From Agarophyton chilense (lineage: Eukaryota; Rhodophyta; Florideophyceae; Gracilariales; Gracilariaceae), in assembly GCA_030374765.1 (NCBI GenBank), contig JARGXX010000004.1, positions 372,001-436,000 on the forward strand: 64,000 bases of DNA, read 5' to 3'. A model generated the notes under the pieces. It was not told the DNA's origin. It made no database searches and was given only the letters and a program-made list of their open reading frames with translations. Of the stretch, positions 56,181-64,000 are shown piece after piece. The stretch's first letter is position 1. The number at the start of each line of letters is the position of its first letter. A program made the position numbers and the translations under genes.

Positions 56181-57975
56181 TCATTCTCGGAGAGACAACA
56201 TACATTGTAGAGAAGTATGGCCTGGTTTGTAGCAGAGATGACAAATCAGGCCAGGAGCCGGTGTTGGATGGCGAGGCTCGGCGAACTTCACCGCGCGGCG
56301 GGTATCCCTCCAACCAGGACGCGAAAAGCGGACATTACCACTCTCGTGTGGGACGCGTGGCGCACGAACGCGACCATTATCCGCATAGAGTAGCATGTCA
56401 TCCTCAATCACGTATTGTGAATCGTCCAAGGTTGAGGGTAGCTCCGTTGTCGGGATGGAATGAACGTCGCTATGGGCTAGCTGCACGGTATCATAATCCG
56501 TTCGAGAGGCCTGTTCGTCGATCATCGAAGCTGACGGGGTACCCGGTTGTAACATCAACGCTTTTGCGGACCTAACCCTGGAGCCAGGAGTACGTGCGCG
56601 CAGGGCTTCACCTTCTGCACGAGCGAACTACACTAGTTCCAAATACGTGGCTTTATGTCTATCTTCTCGACTTCGAGCAACAAGAGTCCAGATCGCCGGG
56701 TGTAAACCATCAACAAACATGATACAACGCTCCTCAGCGGGGTAAACATTGCCACAGCGGTGGAAGGCCTTGTTAAGGCGCGACGAATAATCGGTTTCCG
56801 ACTCGCCTGGTCGTTGGCGAGTGTCCCGCAGGGCGCGTATAGCCTGCTGAATGGCGGAGTTAGTAGCATATGACCTCAGAAGGTACTGAACTGCTTCAGG
56901 CCAGCATGTGACCCCTCCTTCGGAGGCGCGCGATGAACCTCTGACAGAGTGATACTGGTCTTCGGCAAGCCCACGTAAGAAGTACAGTATGGCAATGTGG
57001 GCCTGTCCCTCGTTCATTCCAAGGATGTCAGCGTCCGCGACAAAACGTGCCAAGAAATCCAACACCAATATTTGGTCTTCTCCAGAAAACAACTGGTTGG
57101 GAAGTGTGAGTTGCATTCGCTTAATGCAGTCCTTCACTCTTCCCGTACCACGGGGTGTACGATCGAAAGAGGAGTCCTCCAAACGGTAGTATTGGTATGA
57201 TAAGAGCTTCTTAAAGAGAGAATTGGTCGGTTTCAGCTCCTTCAAACCTGTGTGCTTCCTTCCCTTCGTGCGGGCGCGGATCACACCATGGGTGGCTGCT
57301 GACCGCTTAGAGCATGAGGAACTCTCACGGCGAGCTACTTCCACCGATGAATCGGAAGAGTCGGACTCCGAGTATAAGGAGTCTGACGGTTCGGGATCCG
57401 TGTTTCTCCGCTTCCTTCGAGCCTGGCGGTTCTCTTCCTTATTTTCTTTGTGGGATACTGCAAACGGCTCGGCTGGAACATCCCCTGACATTAGGGTTTG
57501 TTCCAACGTCTCGAGACAGCTTCGGGCGCGCGAGAACACGTCGGCGACGTCCTCGACAAAGGCCGAGGGTCCACCAAGAGACTCTAGAATCGAGTTCACA
57601 TCCGCACGGAGGACACAGAGGTCCTCAGAAAACGTGCGTAGCAGTGTCATTTACCTTCTTGCGAAGGGAATCGAACTCCTCTGCAAGGATGACTTGAGCT
57701 TCCCGCATAGAGCGGAGTTGCTCTTCCAGACCTGCAAAGCTGGGATGAAGAGTTACATCCCTAGAAGGGGAGAGCATCTGGGCGGCGGCAGACGCCGGTC
57801 CTGCTCCACTTGCTGGGGGTGTCGAATCAGAGACAGGAGGTCTCGAGGCCCTTCCACCTGGCACGCCAGTCGATCCACCGTTAAGAGACCGTGAACGGAC
57901 CGGGATACAGGATGGTTGCGATGGTTCTGGTGCACCGGTTTGACTCCGCGTCTTCGGACGTTCTTTGGACAGCAT
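56181..57975 (-). pseudogene. Element E gag region
   Basis: It has an N-terminal Pro/Ser/Arg-rich and coiled segment, a Ser/Asp-rich stretch, and a capsid with FLARFVADADILGMNEGQAH and YSSRLNKAFHRCGNVYP. The zinc knuckle CHLCYKPGHTSLQC is near 56240. The capsid is strongly similar to that of element A. Broken fossil. Confidence 0.85.
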
Positions 57976-58121
57976 GAGATCAGAATCCGTTACACGTTAG
58001 TATTCAAACCCGATCGGCTAGTGGACCCAAGAAACTTCCTCAAAGAGGGCAACTGAGATCAACCTCAATTTGTGAGTTTTCTTTCCGATTAATCGTGGCT
58101 GAGTGTGCCCGACTCCAACTT

Positions 58122-58137
58122 CTAAGTCGGGAGACCA
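58122..58137 (-). other. Element E primer-binding site
   Basis: The minus strand reads TGGTCTCCCGACTTAG, identical to the element A site. Confidence 0.75.
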
Positions 58138-58140
58138 GTT

Positions 58141-58269
58141 TGTAGGACAACGCTTGGAGTGGAGACACCACGGAGGACCAGTTTGTAGGACAACGCTTGG
58201 AGTGGAGACACCACGGAGGACCAGTTTGTAGGACAACGCTTGGAGTGGAGACACCACGGAGATGTTCGA
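58141..58269 (-). repeat. Threefold 43-base tandem repeat across the LTR/primer-site junction of element E
   Basis: Each unit holds the first 34 bases of the LTR (TGTAGGACAACGCTTGG onward) plus GGACCAGTT from the primer-site side. Two extra units precede the LTR copy that continues to 59114. Confidence 0.88.
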
Positions 58270-59114
58270 GATCTTCCTCTCTTGAGAGACACACCTCAGG
58301 CCGAGGAGACGCGTCCCAGCGGAGCACAGAAACAGAGCCACTCTGTAAAGGCACGACGAAGTCGGGTGTAAGACCGAGGCCAATCCTGCGGGATATACCT
58401 AGAGTGTTTAGGTGAGCAAGGCACAGTCTGGGGTGTGACTAATCCTAGGTGGAGTGGTACCACGGCGATTGTCGGAAAAAGAGCGAGGAAACACTCGTAT
58501 GAGGTGGACGAGCGAGGTGAGTGAGGCGGCCACTCACGAGAGCCAAAAAGGAGAACAAGAGGAAAACGGGGGCGAAACCCTATTCAGGGGCGAGGCTACG
58601 ACAAGTGTCGGCGATTAAATATGAACCCTCGGTGGCAGTAGCACTCTGGTCGACAGAGGCGTGGATGAACTAACGTGCAACGGGCACTCACAGAGTATGT
58701 GGTGAAGACGCGCCGAAGGCGTAAAGTTCAGAGCCAGGACTACCTCCTTGGGATATTCTAAGAGGGTGTTTACTGGGGAGCGGTGCTCAATCTCCTAAGT
58801 AGTGTGGCGCGCGGCCCCTGACAGTGGGCGCGCGCCCGAAAAATAGACACTAAATAGCGATAGCGTAGCTAAATAAATACTGAAAATTACTAAATAATAC
58901 TAACCATTAGGTAGAATCCGGGCCACGTGTGGCACGCCTCGCACTCGAGCGTCGCCATCCGTGCAGTCCACTTGTGCCACCAGTGTGCACCTCCGGTCCT
59001 TACCCGCCGTCGGCACGCAATAGCGGTACAGCTTGTCATAGACCAAGCTAGTCGTCAAGCGAGCGAAATCTAGAAGATCTGGGAAGAAACCCCTTTGAAA
59101 GGCATTGTCCTTCA
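58227..59114 (-). repeat. Element E 5' LTR
   Basis: 888 bases, ending TTGTCCTTCA, followed by ATAAG, the probable target duplication. Confidence 0.9.
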
Positions 59115-62100
59115 ATAAGCCCTGAACTGTTTCGCCAAATGCCTTCTTTTAGCTTTAAACTACTGGCTGGCTTCTCTGGACTGCTAGTTTGTCTGTTCTC
59201 AAGGTCTTAGAGGTTGGGTCAGTAGAGTTACTTCTTCAGTTCGGGGCTTCTTGGTTCCATAAAAACAGTCTTGCATGCCCTCAGAGTGGCTAATTTGACT
59301 TAGTGAGGACTTGTAATGACCCAAGGTGTCATCATATCAGGCCAAATATTCCGTTCTCCCGGTGGGTGTTGTTTGATGTACATAAAACCGTCGAGCTTTA
59401 TTGACCATCTCATCAGAGTTCTAGCCGTTTGTCATAGTGTGCCTGGATTTCTTGCGTACGGATCGTATATGCTGACACAGTTTGAGTGGTCCCTAAAAAT
59501 CGAGACCGTCTGACCCGATACGAAATAATCTAGCTTACTCATAGCCTCTACGACGGTGAGTCTTTTCTTCTCTGAAGTGCTCTAGTGCTCTGTAGCTCCG
59601 CGGAATGCTCCAGAAAGAAATGCAAGAGGCCCATGGTACTGGTCTCCGAGGTCGAGTTCGCAAAGCTCTTCCGAGATCTGGGTGGAAATTGCGGCCCCGT
59701 GGGTTCCAGGAGCGTCTGACAACATACAGAGAGGGTGTCCGTGTTATAGATAGGACAGTTTTGTTGCAGACATGAGATGGCGTTTGATGTCTTCAAGCGT
59801 GACCTGGTGCGTTGGGTTCCATTTTTCTGCTACGCTGAATTTCCTTACTGCATTCTTCTTTCATGATCCCGCTTTTTTGTACATTTATTCCATGAGATCT
59901 TGCAATGGCTTTACTCTCTTGGCGTAGTCTGGTGTACACGTGCACATCCCTTTCCTAGCGCAGAGCAGTTCCTGTGACTCACTTGCGATGATCGGAGCTT
60001 TCATGTCGATAAGAACCTTGGATGAACGTGGGTCGAACTGTACTCCTTCTTCTGAGATGATACAATCACAGAATTTCACTCTTCCTTTAAAAACAATGAC
60101 TATTCTTTGGGTTTAGTTGGAATCATAATCGGCGTTATACTGCTAAAAACTTCTCGATGGCGACAAAGAGTTCTCCCTCGTCCTTACCGCGTAGCTGAGA
60201 GTCGTGTATCCGATGAATGAGTTTGGGCACTTCTTCCGAGAAGACAGCCTGCGTGCAAGCTTGGAAATGGTTTCCCGAGTCTCTACCTCCCTGCGGTGTA
60301 CGTCGCGTCAATTATATATATAGTGGCGTCTGGATGGACATAAGTTCATGTTAGCCAGGAGATAGTGCGAACTGCCAATATTTGTGACAGAAATCGATGT
60401 TCGGGAACACTTTTGAGCCTCCGCACCCCCCGTAACTTCGAATCGAGATCTGGTATGGCCCACTGCATGGGCATGGGTTTGTAGTTTAAGGAGCGGAGGT
60501 CGACTGTGAAACGCAGTTTTCTGTCCTGGGCTTTGGTACAGACAAGGCAGGACTGGTCCACTTGGCGGCTGGGTTCCTATGCACTGCGCCGAATTTTTCC
60601 AGCTGTTTATCGTGTGACTGATGAAAACAAGATTCTGCGCGTACCGCCTCTGAGAGCAGCGGATCGGTTCCGATCCAGGACGCAGTTCGATCCGCATTGG
60701 GGACAGTTTTGCAGGTGGATCGGAACCGAGTTTTATGCGAAAGATTGAGTGATACTCGCACAGTATTCTTTTCAGCTCGAAAAATTCCTCGTTACTCGTT
60801 CCGTTCATCCTTGCTTCCTCCTCCAAGGAAGCGAGAGTATTATCGAATTCAGTGGGGTCATTGATTCTGAACCCGACCGTGAGGTGTGTCGAGGGCTCAA
60901 TTGGGTCGTCTTCTGCGTCTCTGTCGCGTACACCACTATAGTTCCGATTCTCAGCAGGTAAACCGACGCGGCTGCTACGCATACCGTTGATCGCCGGGCT
61001 GACCTTTTTGGGGTCGTCGTCTAGGTTGAAATCTATTGCGTTGAGCAGGGGGCGTCCAAGTATTACCTCTTTTATACTCTGGTCCGTATTCAAAAACTTT
61101 ACTCCATGCATAAATATAGGTATCTTGGTCCTAAGAAGAGTTATATCTAGCGACATCGCCATCTTCTGCTTTGATGTGAACACGATTAGGGCTTCTTCAG
61201 AGCTCTCGACAGCAGTTTCGACGTCGATGGTTTCAGGGAGATCGATGACTTCCAAGTTGCTTCCGGCATTGACTTGCTTCATCAAGTCTCTTGATGTAGC
61301 ACTACATTCGACGACAGAGTCTGTGATGGCGACTGCTGCGACACGTTCGTATGGAAAAAGGTTATACATTCCATTGATGCTCGAATGGCTTGATACACGG
61401 GCCACTTTGATGCTCCTCTCCTCCTATTTCTCTCTAAAGAAATCGTCCAGTGGCTGCTTCCATTCGTCGGCGGAGGTAATACTACAGTCTCGGATTCGGT
61501 ACTCCTTGCCGCACTTCCTGTTCGGGCAAGTATTTGTCCACACAGTACCGTCTACAGCGTTTTTTGTGCTCTTGATTTCAATGAACCTAGTTTCGAACGT
61601 TTGCAACTGCGTTCCAGATCTTTGGGTTCACTCTTCTTCAAAAAGTTTCCTCTGTCGCTCTCGTGTCTTCGCTGTATCTGCGCTATTTCAGGTTCACGGT
61701 TATGTATAATGACTGCAAGAGCGCTGGCTCATTTAATAAAATGAGATGTGCTTGGCTTCTGTGTGGATGTCCAGTATGACTTCTCGTTCAGCGGATAAAT
61801 ACGTAGCTCGGCGTACTCCACGCCATTGATCATCCTATGAACGATCGTTTTGCCGGTTTCTTGATCTTTCACGACTTTCGATGCATTTTTTCTGTCCAAA
61901 TACAAAACTATGTGCACCACAAATTCTCTATTAGCGCTATCTGGGTTTCTGGGACAAGTTCGGAACTTCACTGCGTCAAATATTGTCTGCACGCGTTGCC
62001 CCAGGTTCTTCGGAGCTTCTTTGAGAGCACTTTCGAACCAGTTCTTCACAACCTCGTCAGTCGCGTCCTCGACTCTGCTCGAGCCATCTCTTTCTCCCAA

Positions 62101-62330
62101 GATGAACAAACTGTGTAGCTTTCCCAGCTTCACGCACTGCCGTATCCTGGCTGGTTGAATGTGATCTGCAGCAGAGCAAGTCTGGTTGAGTTCAGCGATA
62201 TATTTTTTATACACCGTATACTCTACTTCGATTTTGTTTTTGTTAAGCTGTATAGGACTCTAAAGCCTAGGCGCCGAAATGGTTGACCCTACTCCGTACT
62301 TCGACATCACGCTGATCGCAAAAATCAAAC
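59115..62330 (-). pseudogene. Element F gag, protease, reverse transcriptase and RNase H region
   Basis: Near 59885-60079 the minus strand encodes the end of a gypsy reverse transcriptase (EEGVQFDPRSSKVL and a following pL..L block). At 60308-61405 lies a long frame with a retropepsin-like and N-terminal reverse transcriptase part (VILGRPLLNAIDFNLD, then ELRPGSEPIRCSQRRYAQ). At 61424-61606 a CPNRKCGKEYRIRDC motif may be a zinc-binding gag element, and 61729-62214 encodes a gag-like protein. Fossil with many breaks. Confidence 0.7.
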
Positions 62331-62357
62331 AGTGTACTCTTTAGAGGCAAAGCGCTT

Positions 62358-62630
62358 TGTTGCTGTGTCGCGATTTGCGCTCGTCTCACGTGAATAAAAA
62401 AAGATTGGCCACCAAGGGAATTTCCGCACTGTGTCAGATGCTCCCAGACTCTTTGACGGAGTCTGTTTTCCCTTATTATATAGGATTCTCTGGTATGTCA
62501 AGACCAGCTCGTAGGTGGCTCTTCTAGATTGTCTATGATAATTGTGCTGCGTATGTGCCGCTGTCGTCCAGCAGCTGTCTATTTCGAGGGCGTATTCAGA
62601 CCAAACGCCGGCATCCCAATCCAAACTGCA
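62358..62630 (-). repeat. Element F 5' LTR (approximate limits)
   Basis: Pairs with 46367-46636, with many substitutions, so F is old. Confidence 0.65.
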
Positions 62631-63019
62631 CTCTAATATGGGCTGAAGTTATGCTATTTCATCCCATTTCCGCAGCACTCTGCTTTGGGGTGCACGTACG
62701 CATCTCAGGTGTGCTCGTGGGTGGTCAGCAGTTATCAATAGCCACATCCATCAGGCGTTTTTGTCCTTGTAATAGCGATGTAGCTTGGTACCTTAAACGA
62801 CTTGGTTTATGCTTGGCAAGCAAAGCTTTCATTCTAAAAGTCATAAGCCTCCGACATTAGCGAATGTGTAAGGGGCAGGTGAACCGTGGTTGTAATTTTC
62901 ACCATATAGTAGTGCTGTGCGTAAAGAAATGTTTTTGAGCTCGTTGTACGAATAAATTTCAAGCTTTAAACGCGATTTGACGAACATAATAATTCGCCTT
63001 AAAACTTTTGGTGAACTCT
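62631..63019. other. No supported gene
   Basis: About 390 bases between element F and the family G LTR. Nothing recognisable. Confidence 0.4.
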
Positions 63020-63739
63020 TGTAGTATCCGCTCATGTAGTGAGAACACACACCATCGGCAGAGTTTAGACAGTCAAAGTGGTCCTTGCAGAAAAGGGGAA
63101 AAGGGTGGTAGAGCTGTAACAACAGGAAGATTGAAGTGTATTTTAAGGCCACTAATTGCCAGCCATAGCGAGCAGTGCAACTATAGAACGTAGGTGGAAC
63201 GCAGAAATTGAGACGGCTTGAGGAATAATTGTGGGCTGAATATTTATTGTAGGTCGTCAGGGTCTCCGGTAAAAAAATCCTAAGCGCGTAGCATAAGAAT
63301 CATGATACTCATTTTCTCTCCTTTACTCGGAGCCGGCACTCACTTCTGGTACATTATGTACTCTGTACTAGGGTAAGTGCCGAAATAATATGTGCATAAT
63401 ACGCAGTGGTAAACCATTTTTCCAGGTCTCCGTATTGGTAGGGTCCTTAATATACTTCTAGCTATAAAGGGTTGCCAAAACCGACACTGAGATCACCATT
63501 ACATGTGAATTTTCGAATATGGCGTTCCTCTAAGAATGGTTGCAAAATGCGCACGTGTCATGGCCAGCTTGTTGACTCGTGCCACCATTTGTTCCACAAA
63601 TAAATACTGCCTCTAAACATACTATACAAGACGCCGCTTCATATCAACATATTGAGTATACCATTTACCTATGACCTCCGACTGCAACTTCGCGATAAAC
63701 CAAACTATCGGTTCTTCCGACATAGTCGAATGCTAAACA
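63020..63739 (-). repeat. Family G LTR at the right edge, probably a 3' LTR
   Basis: About 720 bases, TGTAGTATCCGC to GCTAAACA, colinear with the solo LTR at 32606-33321. It is followed by CCCTCCTTAC, whose complement GTAAGGAGGG looks like the polypurine tracts of A and E, so the element would read on the minus strand and extend beyond the window. Confidence 0.7.
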
Positions 63740-63908
63740 CCCTCCTTACAAAGCGCAAACCATGACGTACGCAAGAAGTAATGATACGAGATCGTACCAG
63801 CTCTATGGGTACTCATCGTCTCCGTGAGTTCCTCACCATAAAACACACTTTTCTATTTCTAGACAGCGTTCTGTTTATTCTTGCTCTTCCATTCACAGGT
63901 CTTTCGCG

Positions 63909-64000
63909 ATGAATCCGGACGTCGGTTCAAACCCCTTCCGAGCCTTCTCTGCTAAGTATGTGCCTCCTAAGGTTCCGTCCAACGCTGCTGGATATGCAAC
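63909..64000 (+). CDS. Start of an open frame at the right edge, possible antisense gene of family G
   Basis: An ATG at 63909 opens a frame to the window end, starting MNPDVGSNPFRAFSAKYVPP. It is preceded by a pyrimidine tract and CAG at about 63870-63898, which looks like a 3' splice site. Its place, just inside a presumed 3' LTR and opposite to the presumed pol strand, is that of the antisense genes of A and E. No sequence similarity is visible in the 30 residues available. A host gene exon is an alternative. Confidence 0.35.
   Translation, partial: MNPDVGSNPFRAFSAKYVPPKVPSNAAGYA

Larger units (their letters stand above)
47823..59114 (-). mobile_element. Element E: family B Ty3/gypsy chromovirus with an antisense gene
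   Basis: LTRs lie at 47823-48709 and 58227-59114 (887 and 888 bases, with extra partial copies from 58141). The same family supplies the solo LTR at 5132-17820. The flanks ATAAT and ATAAG are a near-perfect target duplication within element F. The minus-strand order is primer-binding site, gag, protease, reverse transcriptase, RNase H, integrase, chromodomain, antisense gene, polypurine tract and LTR. It is broken, with roughly six to ten breaks. LTR divergence exceeds that of A. Confidence 0.93.
46367..62630 (-). mobile_element. Element F: old Ty3/gypsy retrotransposon fossil split by element E
   Basis: Diverged LTR-like ends of about 270 bases lie at 46367-46636 and 62358-62630, sharing GTGTCGC.ATTTGCGCTCGTC and CGCCGGCAT.CCAATCCAAA (dots mark differences). 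The minus-strand order is gag-like (about 62214-61430), protease and reverse transcriptase (61405-59885), RNase H (about 59850-59450), then element E, then integrase (47732-47409 and its C-terminal end to 46726). There is no clear target duplication. It is heavily broken and older than E. It has no chromodomain and is unlike A, D and E. Confidence 0.75.

Noticed and set aside
58141-58269. CRISPR-like spaced repeats
   Set aside because: Units are directly adjacent without spacers and come from the LTR end in a eukaryotic element.

Overview
This is a eukaryotic window: LTR retrotransposons flanked by target-site duplications, a piggyBac-like transposase, TATA boxes and AATAAA signals. The visible host genes have no introns. 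A GC-rich, intron-poor alga-like genome (a red alga or a stramenopile) is my best guess, held with low confidence. Only two kinds of host gene are well supported: the 5' part of a sucrose/H+ symporter-like transporter (1-1292, minus, open at the left edge), and two copies of a small secreted protein gene with a very lysine-rich C-terminal region (2873-3409 and 40142-40678).

The two small-protein genes lie in a segmental duplication (about 1530-3785 plus 21426-21480, and about 38850-41115). Their proteins are identical. The coding sequences differ only at five synonymous third positions, while the flanks carry substitutions and indels.

The rest is mostly nested mobile elements. Tower 1 (3786-21425): a compact plus-strand Ty3/gypsy element (C) sits just downstream of the first small gene. 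A solo LTR (family B) lies inside C, and a nearly whole 11.8 kb minus-strand chromovirus (A, 5266-17064) lies inside that solo LTR. Three levels can be read, with perfect target duplications for A and B. Tower 2 (about 22.7-36.6 kb): a broken piggyBac-like transposase is split by a 12.2 kb plus-strand chromovirus (D, 23691-35844), which itself holds a solo LTR of family G. Tower 3 (46367-62630): an old minus-strand gypsy element (F) is split by an 11.3 kb minus-strand chromovirus of family B (E, 47823-59114). At the right edge, another family G element begins (63020 onward).

The most unusual feature is a long open reading frame on the strand opposite to gag-pol, placed between the chromodomain and the 3' LTR and running toward pol. 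It is clearly homologous in A (6263-8118, plus) and E (48745-50608, plus), and more distantly in D (about 34072-31600, minus). A fourth may begin in G at 63909. A, D and E share the same primer-binding site and a terminal chromodomain, so they form one lineage. I do not recognise the antisense protein.

Stretches 36.6-38.8 kb and 41.1-46.3 kb are AT-richer and hold little I can name beyond a probable Copia LTR near 41.9-42.4 kb.
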